In this document: positions 1 through 13,109 of the stretch, one piece after another | Layout of the letters: each line of letters opens with the position of its first letter | Numbering within the stretch: position 1 is the first letter of the stretch | DNA from: Pseudomonas sp. G34 | GTDB lineage: Bacteria > Pseudomonadota > Gammaproteobacteria > Pseudomonadales > Pseudomonadaceae | Assembly: GCF_031119625.1 (NCBI RefSeq) | Contig: NZ_JAVHZV010000009.1 | Location: 434,001 to 498,000, forward strand | Direction of reading: 5' to 3' | Length of the DNA stretch: 64,000 bases | Position numbers and translations under genes: made by a program | Notes under the pieces: generated by a model | What the model saw: the letters and a program-made list of their open reading frames with translations, nothing else | What the model was told of the DNA's origin: nothing | Databases searched by the model: none

Positions 1-674
1 ACCGCTTTCTCGAGTTCGGTGAGGCGATCGAGCAGAGCTGCGTGTTCACGGCTGACCCGAGTTGGCTGGAATACGACTACACCCGCGCGATGTTCATGGG
101 CGCCTTGTGCCACGAGGCGCCGGAAACCGCGCTGTTCCTCGGGCTCGGTGCTGGCAACCTGACCCAGGCATGCCTCAGGTTCCTGCCCCTCGAGGATGTC
201 GAAACCATCGAGCTGCGCCCCGATGTACCGCGCCTGGCCATGCAGTACCTGGGCCTGGAAGATGATCCGCGCCTGACCATGCGTATCGGTGATGCCATGG
301 AGCTGCTGCCCAGCGCGGAAAGCGCGGACCTGATCTTCGTCGACCTGTACACCGATACCGGCCCCGGCGTCGGCCATCTGGCCTGGCGCTTTCTCGACGA
401 CTGCCGGGCCAAGCTCAACCCCGGTGGCTGGCTGATCATCAATCAATGGGCTGGCGATGATGGCAAGCCGCTGGGTGCTGCGCTGCTGCGTGGCCTTTAT
501 CACCGCCATTACTGGGAGTGCCCGGTGGTGGAGGGCAATGTGGTGGTGCTGGTGCCCGCCGAGCTGGATCAGCAGTTCGATCACGAGGCGGTCAGCCAGC
601 GCGCTGCCGCGCTGCAAGCGCAGCTTGGTTATACGCTGCAGCCGTTGATCGACGCCGTGCGCATGTCGAGCTAG
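1..674 (+). CDS. Spermidine synthase-like methyltransferase (5' end outside window)
   Basis: The reading frame is open to the left edge, so the N-terminus is missing; an apparent GTG at 42 is internal, because the residues before it (RFLEFGEAIEQSCVF) continue the fold. The visible part is a Rossmann-type S-adenosylmethionine-dependent domain of the spermidine/spermine synthase superfamily. It has a glycine-rich motif I (LFLGLGAGNLTQ), an acidic end of strand 2 (VETIELRPDV), GDAMELL, and a DLIFVDLYTD motif IV. Stand-alone SpeE-like proteins of this type are common in pseudomonads, and many are not true aminopropyltransferases, so the substrate is uncertain. The gene ends with TAG; the next gene starts 115 bp later on the same strand. 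Confidence 0.7.
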   Translation, partial: RFLEFGEAIEQSCVFTADPSWLEYDYTRAMFMGALCHEAPETALFLGLGAGNLTQACLRFLPLEDVETIELRPDVPRLAMQYLGLEDDPRLTMRIGDAMELLPSAESADLIFVDLYTDTGPGVGHLAWRFLDDCRAKLNPGGWLIINQWAGDDGKPLGAALLRGLYHRHYWECPVVEGNVVVLVPAELDQQFDHEAVSQRAAALQAQLGYTLQPLIDAVRMSS

Positions 675-789
675 CCAGGAATTAACCGCCAGCGGCGCTG
701 TCATTTCAGGGCCTCGGGCATTGCGCGCAGCTGCCAGCAGCCAGCGTGATTGCCGGAAACCTTCAAGCCAATTGCAACGGAGCCCTGCC

Positions 790-1188
790 ATGAGCGATCA
801 CCCTCTTGCTGCGCTGTATCGTGCCTACATCGAATGCCTGAATCGGCAGGACTGGGCGAACCTCGGGCAGTTCGTTCACGATGATGTGGTGCATAACGGC
901 CGGCGGCTGGGGCTCGGCGGCTACCGCGAGATGCTCGAGCGCGATTACCAGGAAATTCCCGACCTGCAGTTCAGCGTTCGCCTGCTGACCTGCGAGGAAT
1001 CGATGGTCGCCAGCCGCCTGGATTTTCACTGCACGCCGAAAGGCCGCTTTCTCGACGTGCCGGTCAATGGCCGCAAGGTGGCCTTCAGCGAGAACGTTTT
1101 CTACGCCTTTGGTGATGGCAAAATCGCTGAAGTCTGGTCGGTGGTCGACAAGGCGGCGATCGAGGCGCAGCTCGCCAGCAGAGCCTGA
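790..1188 (+). CDS. SnoaL-like / ester cyclase-type NTF2-fold protein
   Basis: This is a 132-residue protein with the SnoaL-like polyketide cyclase / ester cyclase pattern: an N-terminal helix (LYRAYIECLNRQDWANLGQFVHDDVVHNG), then LGGYREMLERDYQEIPDLQF, and a C-terminal GKIAEVWSVVDK strand. Members are small alpha+beta barrels; some isomerise or hydrolyse small molecules and many have no known substrate. The frame extends upstream to 721, but the ATG at 790 is preceded by a purine-rich CAACGGAG site and begins the conserved fold. Nothing in the neighbourhood points to a pathway, so the biochemical function is unknown. Confidence 0.7.
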   Translation: MSDHPLAALYRAYIECLNRQDWANLGQFVHDDVVHNGRRLGLGGYREMLERDYQEIPDLQFSVRLLTCEESMVASRLDFHCTPKGRFLDVPVNGRKVAFSENVFYAFGDGKIAEVWSVVDKAAIEAQLASRA

Positions 1189-1205
1189 CCGTTCGATCAG
1201 AACCC

Positions 1206-1240
1206 GGGCGGCTGCGACATACTGTCGCGAGTCGGCCGCT
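1206..1240. terminator. Hairpin after the SnoaL-like gene, possible terminator
   Basis: A 6 bp stem GCGACA/TGTCGC with a 3 nt loop (1214-1228) is nested in a second GCGGC/GCCGC pairing. There is no T-run, so termination is only suggested. Confidence 0.3.
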
Positions 1241-1298
1241 CGCTGCCGATCGACTACTTTATTGTGTGAAAAAGCGCACACGTCTGTATGAATTCCGG

Positions 1299-1519
1299 TA
1301 TAGTACGCGCCGGTCAATTCATGGCCACGTTCAAGTAGTGCAACTCGCCCGGAAGCTATTTTCGGCAGCCAGTCCGCCAAGCGGGCTATCTTGACGATTC
1401 ATTATCACCACGTTTTCGCAAATCCCCGCCGACATGGCTGCCAGGGTGACCCACAAGGTCCTACATGGCATGCGCAGCTTTGGAACATGGGTCTTTGCGG
1501 ATGCACTAGAGGCAGACCC
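1299..1519 (+). promoter_or_regulatory. deaD promoter region and long 5' leader
   Basis: The 331 bp between the SnoaL-like gene and deaD holds no other gene. TATAGT at 1299-1304 is a good -10 element, but no convincing -35 is visible at the right distance. If transcription starts just after it, the leader is about 210 nt, unusually long. DeaD/CsdA genes are known cold-shock genes whose long leaders are regulated after transcription, so control of this kind is plausible but inferred. A short GTGTG...CACAC repeat (1264-1281) lies directly upstream of the -10. Confidence 0.4.
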
Positions 1520-3193
<1,674 letters not shown>

Positions 3194-3213
3194 GCCACGG
3201 TGCAGTACTGATT

Positions 3214-3236
3214 CGGGGGAGCCAATGGCTCCCCCG
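3214..3236 (+). terminator. Hairpin terminator after deaD
   Basis: A perfect 10 bp stem (CGGGGGAGCC/GGCTCCCCCG) with a 3 nt loop lies 20 bp after the deaD stop. The downstream T-tract is weak (GTTTCT). Confidence 0.65.
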
Positions 3237-3339
3237 AGTCGTTTCTGGAACCTGAACCGTCGCTTGCCAGGCATCGGGGCCTAGGACGATCCGGCCGGCG
3301 GCTCTACAATCGGCCGTCCTCGTTTGTGTGATGTGTCGA

Positions 3340-4704
3340 ATGCCTACCTGTCTTGTCCACCCGCTGCCCTATCAGGCCGATCCCGCCGTGTATTTCCAAC
3401 GGGTGCGCCAGGCGCCGGGCGCGGTGTTGCTCGATGCGGGGCGGCCGGCGGCGACGCGTGGGCGCTATGACCTGCTCAGCGCCTGGCCCCTGGCTGCATT
3501 GGCGCCGCTGCCGGAGGAGACGGGGGCGGCGTTTTTCGGGCGTTTGCGCGAACAGCTGTCCTCCCTGGGCCGGGCCGAGCTGCCTGCAGGCATTGATCTG
3601 CCGTTTGCCGGCGGCCTGCTCGGCTATCTGGCGTACGATTTCGGCCGCCGTATCGAGGTGCTGCCCGACCAGGCCCGGGACGACCTGGGCCTGGGGGATG
3701 CGCTGTTCGGCCTGTATGCCTGGGCGTTGATAAGCGATCACCAGGCGCGCACCAGCCAACTGGTGTTTCATCCCGGCTTGCCTGGGGCCGAGCAGGCGCG
3801 CCTGCTGGCGCTGTTCGAGCGTCCGCCGGCAGACGGCGACGGCGCGCCATTCGCCTTGCTGGCGCCGTTTCAGGCGGCTATCGAGCCGCCGCGCTACGCC
3901 GAGGCCATCGCCCGGATCCAGGCCTATATCGCCTCCGGTGATTGCTACCAGGTCAACTATGCCCAACGCTTCCAGGCCGGTTACCAGGGCGATCCCTGGC
4001 AGGCCTATGGGGCGCTGCGAGGCGCGTGCCCGACGCCGTTTTCCGGCTACCTGAGCCTGCCCGGTGGCGGCGCCTTGCTGAGCCTGTCGCCGGAGCGCTT
4101 CATTCGCGTCAGTGGCGGCCAGGTGGAAACCCGTCCGATCAAGGGCACGCAGCCGCGCGGCCGTGACGAGCAGGAAGATGCCCACAACGCCCAGGTGCTG
4201 CTCGCCAGCACCAAGGATCGCGCCGAGAACCTGATGATCGTCGACCTGCTGCGCAATGACCTGGGGCGCAGCTGCCGTATCGGCTCGGTGCGCGTGCCCG
4301 AGCTGTTCGCCCTGGAGAGCTACCCCAACGTGCACCACCTGGTCAGTGCGGTGACCGGGGAGTTGGCTGCCGACAAGGATGCCCTGGACTTGCTGTTGGG
4401 CGCCTTTCCGGGGGGCTCGATCACCGGTGCACCGAAGATCCGCGCGATGCAGATCATCGACGAGCTCGAGCCGACGCGGCGTGGCCCTTATTGCGGTTCG
4501 CTGCTGTACCTGGACGTGCGCGGCGAGATGGACAGCTCCATCGCCATTCGCAGCCTGCTGGCCAAGGACGGCGTGATCAGTTGCTGGGGCGGCGGCGGTA
4601 TCGTCGCCGACTCGGCCTGGCAGGCCGAGTATCAGGAGTCGATCACCAAGGTGCAGGTGCTGCTCAGTACCCTGGAGCAGGGCTGCCTTCAGGCAAAGCT
4701 GTAG
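3340..4704 (+). CDS. pabB: Aminodeoxychorismate synthase component I
   Basis: This 454-residue chorismate-binding enzyme should, with glutamine amidotransferase PabA, convert chorismate to 4-amino-4-deoxychorismate for folate synthesis. The signature motifs of the anthranilate synthase I / PabB family are visible: SGDCYQVNYAQRF (about residue 200), LLSLSPERFI, the catalytic-lysine region RPIKGTQPRG, DRAENLMIVDLLRNDLGR, the GGSITGAPKIRAMQIIDELE block and a C-terminal GGGIVADS. The length suits a monofunctional PabB rather than a fusion. In-frame GTG and ATG codons at 3328 and 3331 are possible starts, but ATG 3340 (MPTCLVHPLPYQ) resembles pseudomonad PabB N-termini. Its end overlaps the convergent dioxygenase gene by 16 bp. 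Confidence 0.93.
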   Translation: MPTCLVHPLPYQADPAVYFQRVRQAPGAVLLDAGRPAATRGRYDLLSAWPLAALAPLPEETGAAFFGRLREQLSSLGRAELPAGIDLPFAGGLLGYLAYDFGRRIEVLPDQARDDLGLGDALFGLYAWALISDHQARTSQLVFHPGLPGAEQARLLALFERPPADGDGAPFALLAPFQAAIEPPRYAEAIARIQAYIASGDCYQVNYAQRFQAGYQGDPWQAYGALRGACPTPFSGYLSLPGGGALLSLSPERFIRVSGGQVETRPIKGTQPRGRDEQEDAHNAQVLLASTKDRAENLMIVDLLRNDLGRSCRIGSVRVPELFALESYPNVHHLVSAVTGELAADKDALDLLLGAFPGGSITGAPKIRAMQIIDELEPTRRGPYCGSLLYLDVRGEMDSSIAIRSLLAKDGVISCWGGGGIVADSAWQAEYQESITKVQVLLSTLEQGCLQAKL

Positions 4705-5456
4705 ATATCCATGCCCAGGGCACCCAGGGTGAAGCCCTGGTGCTCGATGGCAAAGGTGCCACCCGCGCCGCGGGCGAAGAACAGCGGCAACAGGTGTTCG
4801 TCACTGGGGTGGTTGCGCCGCGCGTGTGGCGCCTGGCGGCGGTAGTCGAGCAGTGCTGGCAGGTCGTCCCGTTGCAGCTTGTCGACCATCCAGTCGCGAA
4901 ATTCCAGTGCCCAGGGCGCGGCCTCGTCGCCGCTGGAGCGCCAGTCCAGCTCGCCCAGGTTGTGGGTGATGCTGCCGGAGCCGATCAGCAGCACGTTGCG
5001 CTCGCGCAGGCCCGCCAGGGCCTGGCCAACCTGCAACTGCAGGGCCGGGCCCTGGCGGCTGGGCAGGGAGACCTGCACGACAGGAATGTCCGCCTCTGGG
5101 TAGAGCAGCGACAGCGGCACCCAGCTGCCATGGTCGAAGGGGCGGCGATCATCGGTTTGCCCGCCAAGCCCGGCCGCCTGCAGGCGCTGGACGATATCCT
5201 CGGCCAACTGCGGACTGCCTGGCGCCGGGTACTGCACCTGGTAGAGTTCGGCAGGAAAGCCGCCGAAGTCGTGCCAGGTTTGTGGTTGGGCGTTGCTCAT
5301 CACCCGCAGCGCTTCGCTTTCCCAGTGGGCCGAGACCACGACGATTGCCGCCGGGCGTTGCAGCGCGGCGGCGAGGCGGGTGAGGGCGGGGCCACTGGCG
5401 CCAGGTTGCAGGGCAAGCATGGGCGAACCGTGGGAAATGAACAGGCTGGGCTGCAT
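4689..5456 (-). CDS. DODA-type extradiol aromatic ring-opening dioxygenase (YgiD-like)
   Basis: This 255-residue protein is of the class III extradiol dioxygenase LigB/DODA family, typified by E. coli YgiD (a Zn-dependent 4,5-DOPA dioxygenase). The N-terminal FISHGSPMLAL, the central FDHGSWVPLSLLYP with its metal-ligand His, GSGSITHNLGEL and the C-terminal PSDEHLLPLFFARGAGG are family hallmarks. The native substrate of the bacterial proteins is unsettled. The ATG at 5456 is preceded by AGGAG at normal spacing; the longer frame to 5495 has no such site. The gene is convergent with pabB, and the last 16 bp are shared by the two coding regions. Confidence 0.85.
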   Translation of the reverse strand: MQPSLFISHGSPMLALQPGASGPALTRLAAALQRPAAIVVVSAHWESEALRVMSNAQPQTWHDFGGFPAELYQVQYPAPGSPQLAEDIVQRLQAAGLGGQTDDRRPFDHGSWVPLSLLYPEADIPVVQVSLPSRQGPALQLQVGQALAGLRERNVLLIGSGSITHNLGELDWRSSGDEAAPWALEFRDWMVDKLQRDDLPALLDYRRQAPHARRNHPSDEHLLPLFFARGAGGTFAIEHQGFTLGALGMDIYSFA

Positions 5457-5561
5457 GGTGTTCTCCTGATGACGCCACCATGATCCATCAGACAAGTTGG
5501 TCTAACAACGGCTAAAGTCTGCTCGGTGTTATCTGTTTTCTTGATGGCTTGAGGGAAAAAC

Positions 5562-6212
5562 ATGCAGGAATCATTCTGGCTGCAACGCTGGCACGCCAAC
5601 CAGATCGGCTTTCATGCCCGCCAGGTCAACGACCTGCTGCGGCGACACTGGGCCACGCTGGCCACTTCGAGCGAAGCACCGGTGCTGGTGCCGCTGTGCG
5701 GCAAGAGCCTGGACATCGCCTGGCTGGCGGCGCGTGGCCACAGGGTTATCGGTGTCGAGCTGGCCGAGGTGGCGGTGGCGGCATTCTTTGCCGAGCAGGG
5801 CGTACAGCCGGTGATAAGCGAGGAGGGCGCCTTCAAGGTCTATCGCCATGGGCATGTGGAGCTGCGCTGCGGCGACTTCTTCGCGCTCGAGGCTCAGCAC
5901 CTGCAGGGTTGCGCATTGTTCTACGACCGCGCGGCGCTGATCGCCTTGCCGGCCGAGATGCGCGAGCGCTACGTCAGCCACCTCTGTAGCGTACTGCCCG
6001 CTGGCAGCCAGGGCTTGCTGGTGACGCTGGATTACGACCAGGCGTTGATGGACGGGCCGCCATTCTCGGTCAGCGATGCCGACGTGCAGGGTTGGTCCGC
6101 CAAGGTGTGGCGCAGTGAGCTGCTGGAAAGCCAGGATGCGCTGGAGCCGCGATTCGAGGCGCGCGGCCTTGCCTGCATGACTGAGCGCGCTTACCGCCTG
6201 CAGCTCCTTTGA
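5562..6212 (+). CDS. tpm: Thiopurine S-methyltransferase
   Basis: This 216-residue SAM-dependent methyltransferase is of the TPMT family; the bacterial enzymes methylate thiopurines and are linked to tellurite/selenite methylation and tolerance. Recognisable blocks are the N-terminal FWLQRWHANQIGFH, the SAM-binding VPLCGKSLDIAWLAARGHRVIGVELAE, the GDFFAL acidic loop, FYDRAALIALP and LLVTLDYDQALMDGPPFSV. The length is standard for the family. It starts at ATG 5562, within a short AT-rich stretch following the divergent dioxygenase promoter region, and ends at a bidirectional terminator shared with htpX. Confidence 0.93.
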   Translation: MQESFWLQRWHANQIGFHARQVNDLLRRHWATLATSSEAPVLVPLCGKSLDIAWLAARGHRVIGVELAEVAVAAFFAEQGVQPVISEEGAFKVYRHGHVELRCGDFFALEAQHLQGCALFYDRAALIALPAEMRERYVSHLCSVLPAGSQGLLVTLDYDQALMDGPPFSVSDADVQGWSAKVWRSELLESQDALEPRFEARGLACMTERAYRLQLL

Positions 6213-6230
6213 ACGGAGTGACGGGCATGA

Positions 6231-6258
6231 AAAAGGCGACCCGAGGGTCGCCTTCTTT
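6231..6258. terminator. Bidirectional terminator between tpm and htpX
   Basis: A roughly 9-10 bp stem AAGGCGACC/GGTCGCCTT is flanked by A-run and T-rich sides (AAAAAGG...CCTTCTTT), serving both convergent genes. Confidence 0.8.
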
Positions 6259-6271
6259 ACGTGCGCTGCGA

Positions 6272-7144
6272 TCAGTTCAGGCGGCGCAGGGCTTCGATGC
6301 GCTCTTCCAGCGGCGGGTGGGTCATCAGCAGGCCCGCCAGGCCGTTCTTCAGGCCGCCATTGATGCCGAAGGCGGTCAGGCTGTCGGGCATCTGCACCGG
6401 CACGCCCTGTTCGGCACGCAGGCGCTGCAGGGCGGCGATCATTGCCCCCTTGCCGGCCAGTCGTGCACCGGCTTCGTCGGCCTTGTACTCGCGTTTGCGC
6501 GAGAACCACATGACGATGATGCTGGCCAGGATACCGAGTACCAGTTCGGCGAAGATGGTCGCCACGAAGTAGCCGATGCCGTGGCCGCCTTCGTTCTTGA
6601 GGATCGCCTTGTCGACGAAGTTGCCGAAGATACGCGCGAAGAACATCACGAAGGTGTTCACCACGCCCTGGATCAGCGCCAGGGTGACCATGTCGCCATT
6701 GGCTACGTGGCCGATCTCGTGGGCCAGCACGGCGCGCACTTCATCGGGTGAGAAGCGCTCGAGCAGGCCCTGGCTGACCGCGACCAGCGCGTCGTTCTTG
6801 TTCCAGCCGGTGGCGAAGGCGTTGGACTCGTAGGCCGGGAAGATGCCCACTTCCGGCATCTTGATGCCGGCCTCGCGCGACAGCTCTTCGACGGTCTGCA
6901 GCAGCCACTGTTCGTGGCGGGTACGCGGTTGGGTGATGATTTCGGTACCGGTGCTCATCTTCGCCATCCATTTGGACAGGAAGAGCGAGATCAGCGAGCC
7001 GGCAAAACCAAAGACGGCGCAGAAGATCAGCAGGCTGCCGTGGTTCTGGCCGGTGAAGCGATCAACCCCCAGCAGTTTGAGGGTGATGCTGGCGATGACC
7101 AGCACCGCCAAGTTGGTAGCCAGGAACAACATAATGCGCATCAT
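6272..7144 (-). CDS. htpX: Membrane zinc metalloprotease HtpX
   Basis: This 290-residue M48 family inner-membrane endopeptidase degrades misfolded membrane proteins alongside FtsH. Two N-terminal membrane helices (about residues 4-24 and 36-57) precede the catalytic domain. The zinc site is [10 protein letters not shown], with His142, Glu143 and His146; a third ligand is expected in the YKADEAGA segment near residue 222. Two further hydrophobic stretches ([12 protein letters not shown] and [21 protein letters not shown]) fit the family's topology. The start [15 protein letters not shown] and a GAGGAG site just upstream match the known protein. A heat-shock-like promoter lies upstream. Confidence 0.95.
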   Translation of the reverse strand: MMRIMLFLATNLAVLVIASITLKLLGVDRFTGQNHGSLLIFCAVFGFAGSLISLFLSKWMAKMSTGTEIITQPRTRHEQWLLQTVEELSREAGIKMPEVGIFPAYESNAFATGWNKNDALVAVSQGLLERFSPDEVRAVLAHEIGHVANGDMVTLALIQGVVNTFVMFFARIFGNFVDKAILKNEGGHGIGYFVATIFAELVLGILASIIVMWFSRKREYKADEAGARLAGKGAMIAALQRLRAEQGVPVQMPDSLTAFGINGGLKNGLAGLLMTHPPLEERIEALRRLN

Positions 7145-7191
7145 GGTGTGAAACGACTCCTCACGGGAAATACAGGCTCAATACGGCGGCT

Positions 7192-7220
7192 ATATAAGGG
7201 CGCGCCCTGTGGTGATTCAA
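7192..7220 (-). promoter_or_regulatory. Candidate heat-shock (sigma-32-like) promoter of htpX
   Basis: Read on the minus strand, TTGAATC (7214-7220), a 13 nt spacer and CCCTTATAT (7192-7200) resemble the sigma-32 pattern CTTGAAA-N13-CCCCATAT. The same bases can also be read as a sigma-70 pair (TTGAAT, 18 nt, TATATA). htpX is a heat-shock gene in other proteobacteria, which favours the first reading without proving it. Confidence 0.4.
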
Positions 7221-7372
7221 CCGAGTCACTATTTCAAACTGTGTCGCCCGGCTCGTCCGCTGCAAACGGTCGCGTAGGAGCGCCAATGCTTAGATGGGCT
7301 TTTTCGCGTTTATTTCAAGCGTGGCCGAGAAAAACCGCTGCCATCGCGCCGCGGTCGTTGGCTTGCCCACGC

Positions 7373-7822
7373 TCAGCAAGGCGCAGCCGGGCGCTGTTCG
7401 AATAGCTGGCGCGTCAGCCGGGCAATCCGTTCACCATGTTGCTGGGCCAGCGCGTCGCGCAATTGAAAGGCCAGGGTCGCCTGCACCCTATCCACCGCAG
7501 GTGGTAACGCTTCGCCTTCGTTGACTGCCCGGGGAATGCCGCGTGACAGGCGCAGGAAGCCCTTTTCGGTCAGCACCGCCTGGTCGAGGGCGTCGTAACC
7601 GATGGTGGATTCGTAGCGCAGGTAGCCCTCGTCAGCCAGCCACAGCAGCGCGCCCAGGCAGGCCTGGTGGCGTTTGCTCGGCAAGCCGAACTCGTCCGGC
7701 TCTTCGCGGCCGATCAGGTCTTCCACGTACAGGGACGCTTTGCGCGGAAAGGCCTGGTAGAGGATCAGCAAGCCGCTGGCGGCGTCCTTGTAGAAGTCGT
7801 CTATCTGCAGGTCCATGGGCAT
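7373..7822 (-). CDS. Conserved hypothetical protein (PA2829-like position)
   Basis: This soluble 149-residue protein has no signal peptide or membrane segment and no motif I recognise. It starts [25 protein letters not shown], is largely helical by composition, and contains [37 protein letters not shown], which reads like a winged-helix fold (a helix followed by a turn and hairpin ending in 'LTEKG'). A DNA-binding or PadR-like role is therefore a guess only. It lies between alaA and htpX on the same strand, which is the place of a hypothetical gene in P. aeruginosa. About 230 bp without a gene separate it from htpX. Confidence 0.65.
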   Translation of the reverse strand: MPMDLQIDDFYKDAASGLLILYQAFPRKASLYVEDLIGREEPDEFGLPSKRHQACLGALLWLADEGYLRYESTIGYDALDQAVLTEKGFLRLSRGIPRAVNEGEALPPAVDRVQATLAFQLRDALAQQHGERIARLTRQLFEQRPAAPC

Positions 7823-7877
7823 GTGCTCTGGCGGCGAGGGAAGCGGACGCCCGGGTGGGCATCCGCCTTGGCGAGGG

Positions 7878-9089
7878 TTACTGGCGGTAGGTCTTGAGGA
7901 AGCTGCCGATACGGCCGATGGCTTGTTCCAGGTCGTCGACGCGGGGCAGGGTGACCACCCGGAAGTGATCCGGCCATGGCCAGTTGAAGGCGGTGCCCTG
8001 GACGACCAGCAGCTTCTCGGAGAGCAGCAGGTCGAGGACGAACTTCTCGTCGTTGTGAATCGGGCAGACCTTGGGGTCGATCTTCGGGAAGGCGTACAAC
8101 GCGCCCATGGGCTTCACGCAGCTGACCCCGGGAATGTCGTTGAGCAGCTCCCAGGTGCGGTTGCGCTGTTCCAGCAGGCGGCCGTTGGGCAGCACCAGGT
8201 CGTTGATGCTCTGGTAGCCGCCCAGGGCGGTCTGGATCGCATGCTGGCTGGGCACGTTGGCACACAGGCGCATGTTGGCCAGGATGTCGATGCCTTCGAT
8301 GTAGCTTTTCGCGTTGTGCTTGGGGCCGGAAATGATCACCCAGCCGGAGCGGAAACCGGCCACCCGGTAGGATTTGGACAGGCCGTTGAAGGTCAGGCAC
8401 AGCACGTCCGGCGCCAGGGAGGCGGTGGAGATGTGCTGGGCTTCGTCATAGAGGATCTTGTCGTAGATCTCGTCGGAGAAGATCACCAGGTTGTGCTGGC
8501 GGGCCAGCTCGACGATATCCAGCAGCACCTCGCGCGAATACACGGCGCCAGTCGGGTTGTTCGGGTTGATCAGCACCAGCGCCTTGGTGTTCGGGGTGAT
8601 CTTGGCGCGCATGTCGGCGATGTCCGGGAACCAGCCGGCCTGCTCGTCGCACAGGTAGTGCACCGGCTTGCCACCGGAGAGCGCCACGGCGGCGGTCCAC
8701 AGCGGGTAGTCGGGCGCCGGGATCAGCACTTCGTCGCCATTGTTGAGCAGCGCCTGCATGGCCATGACGATCAGCTCGGACACACCGTTGCCCAGGTAGA
8801 TGTCCTCGATGCCGACGCCTTCGATCTGCTTCTGCTGGCAATACTGCATCACCGCCTTGCGCGCGCTGAACAGGCCCTTGGAGTCGCTGTAGCCCTGTGC
8901 GGTGGGCAGGTTGCGAATCACGTCCTGGAGAATTTCCTCGGGGGCTTCGAAGCCGAATGGCGCGGGGTTGCCGATGTTCAGCTTGAGGATGCGCTGGCCT
9001 TCCTCTTCCAGACGCTTGGCGTGCTTGAGCACCGGGCCACGAATGTCGTAACAGACGTTGGCGAGCTTGTTGGATTTGCTGACCTGCAT
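7878..9089 (-). CDS. alaA: Glutamate-pyruvate (alanine) aminotransferase AlaA
   Basis: This 403-residue class I/II PLP-dependent aminotransferase closely resembles E. coli AlaA throughout, e.g. [21 protein letters not shown] near the N-terminus and [20 protein letters not shown] later. It makes L-alanine from pyruvate with glutamate. PLP-site elements include [40 protein letters not shown] and the Schiff-base lysine in [17 protein letters not shown]. The ATG at 9089 gives the family's normal length; the frame runs on to 9173, but those codons overlap the divergent msrB promoter region and are not family-like. The C-terminus (GSFLKTYRQ) is intact. Confidence 0.93.
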   Translation of the reverse strand: MQVSKSNKLANVCYDIRGPVLKHAKRLEEEGQRILKLNIGNPAPFGFEAPEEILQDVIRNLPTAQGYSDSKGLFSARKAVMQYCQQKQIEGVGIEDIYLGNGVSELIVMAMQALLNNGDEVLIPAPDYPLWTAAVALSGGKPVHYLCDEQAGWFPDIADMRAKITPNTKALVLINPNNPTGAVYSREVLLDIVELARQHNLVIFSDEIYDKILYDEAQHISTASLAPDVLCLTFNGLSKSYRVAGFRSGWVIISGPKHNAKSYIEGIDILANMRLCANVPSQHAIQTALGGYQSINDLVLPNGRLLEQRNRTWELLNDIPGVSCVKPMGALYAFPKIDPKVCPIHNDEKFVLDLLLSEKLLVVQGTAFNWPWPDHFRVVTLPRVDDLEQAIGRIGSFLKTYRQ

Positions 9090-9236
9090 GGTGAAAAATC
9101 CCGAATCGAAGAAGGGCGGCCTGCAATGGGCCGAGGCGGCGGCGCGCCGTGGCGGGTTGAGGTGTCGAATCATACGTGTCAGCCTGGGTCGGGCAAAGAT
9201 ACAGATAGGGCTTTTTTATCCCGAGGAGGACGGCCT

Positions 9237-9635
9237 GTGAGCAAGCTCGAAAAACCCCTGGAAACCTGGCGCGAAGAGCTGACCGATACGCAGTTCAACG
9301 TCTGCCGCCTGGGCGGCACCGAACGGCCGTTCACCGGCGAGTACCACGACAGCAAGGAGCCGGGCATCTACCAGTGCGTGTGCTGCGGTACGCCGCTGTT
9401 CGATTCCGATGCCAAGTTCGATTCCGGCTGTGGCTGGCCGAGTTATTTCCAGCCGCTCAACGATCAGGTGATCACCGAGCTGGAAGACTTCAGCCACGGC
9501 ATGCACCGCATCGAGGTGCGCTGCAGCAACTGCGATGCCCACCTGGGCCACGTGTTTCCCGATGGCCCGCGGCCGACCGGCCTGCGCTACTGCATCAACT
9601 CGGTATCGCTCAAGCACGTGCCTCACCCGGCGTAA
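9237..9635 (+). CDS. msrB: Peptide-methionine (R)-S-oxide reductase MsrB
   Basis: This 132-residue repair enzyme reduces methionine-R-sulfoxide in proteins. It carries two CxxC zinc pairs (CVCCG and [12 protein letters not shown]), the SGCGWPSYF active-site loop and the catalytic cysteine in [10 protein letters not shown] near the C-terminus. The start is GTG at 9237, supported by a strong GAGGAGGA site at 9223-9230 and by the conserved [17 protein letters not shown]-terminus. A much longer in-frame extension upstream runs through the antisense of alaA and is not real. It is a stand-alone MsrB, not fused to MsrA, and lies next to a glutathione peroxidase and thiol regulator, forming an oxidative-damage cluster. 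Confidence 0.95.
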   Translation: MSKLEKPLETWREELTDTQFNVCRLGGTERPFTGEYHDSKEPGIYQCVCCGTPLFDSDAKFDSGCGWPSYFQPLNDQVITELEDFSHGMHRIEVRCSNCDAHLGHVFPDGPRPTGLRYCINSVSLKHVPHPA

Positions 9636-9655
9636 CCCGGTCGTACCCATCATTC

Positions 9656-9681
9656 GGCCCGCTGTTGGCGGGCCTTGTTTT
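9656..9681 (+). terminator. Rho-independent terminator of msrB
   Basis: The stem GGCCCGC/GCGGGCC with a 5 nt loop is followed by TTGTTTT. Confidence 0.75.
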
Positions 9682-9685
9682 CATC

Positions 9686-9709
9686 AAATTAGATTGTGTG
9701 CAATTTAAT
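9686..9709. promoter_or_regulatory. OhrR/OspR-type operator upstream of gpx-ospR
   Basis: AAATTAGATTG-TG-TGCAATTTAAT is an imperfect, AT-rich inverted repeat of the kind bound by OhrR-family MarR repressors. It lies 44 bp before the glutathione peroxidase start, directly after the msrB terminator. In P. aeruginosa, OspR represses the equivalent peroxidase gene; binding here is inferred. Confidence 0.55.
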
Positions 9710-9753
9710 CGCTGGCTATTCTTTCGCCTTCATCCACCGGCGAGCGTCCCCTC

Positions 9754-10234
<481 letters not shown>

Positions 10235-10242
<8 letters not shown>

Positions 10243-10684
10243 GCTCAGCCTCGACCGCCAGCTGTGCTTCAAGCTGTACGCTGCATCCCGCCAGGTGGTG
10301 CGTGCCTACAAGCCGATGCTCGATGGCCTGCAGCTGACCTACCCGCAGTACCTGGTGATGCTGGTGCTCTGGGAGTGGGATGAGCGGGCGCCGCCGCAGC
10401 CGACGGTCAAGGCCCTGGGGGAACGCCTGCTGCTCGATTCGGGCACCCTCACGCCGCTGCTCAAGCGCCTGCAGTCGGCCGGCTTGGTGGCGCGGCGGCG
10501 TAGTACCCAGGACGAGCGCGAGATGCACCTGGCTGTCAGCGCGCAGGGGCGTGCGTTGCGCCGCCGCGTGCCGGCCCTCAAGCGGCAACTGCTGTGCGAG
10601 CACGGCATCGAGACCGAGCAGCTGGAGCCGCTGCGTGCACAGCTGGACGCGCTGCTGCGGCGCATGGCCGAGTTACCTAGCTAA
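10235..10684 (+). CDS. ospR: OhrR/OspR-type MarR family thiol-sensing regulator
   Basis: This 149-residue MarR-family winged-helix repressor is of the organic-hydroperoxide sensor class. Cys11 in the N-terminal LDRQLCFKLYAASR is the expected sensing thiol, and Cys121 (RQLLCEHG) could be the resolving one, as in two-cysteine OhrR proteins. LTYPQYLVMLVLWEWDE, SGTLTPLLKRLQSAGLVARRRSTQDER and the wing are typical. The ATG at 10235 overlaps the peroxidase gene by 8 bp, indicating translational coupling. By position it matches P. aeruginosa OspR, which regulates the adjacent peroxidase. The stop is only 14 bp from the convergent sensor-kinase gene. Confidence 0.85.
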
Positions 10685-10698
10685 CCGCTGTTCGGCTG

Positions 10699-13008
<2,310 letters not shown>

Positions 13009-13109
13009 ATTGGGGGCGCTGTCTCGTTCCGTTCGCTGCCCAAGCATAGACGATCTGGCCTGTTTTTCGGCACACCTGCCGTACAGACTGAATATTCGAG
13101 GAGCTGCTA

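Noticed and set aside
7815..9236. Extension of the msrB frame upstream through alaA
   Set aside because: It is antisense to alaA; the ribosome-binding site and conserved N-terminus place the msrB start at 9237.
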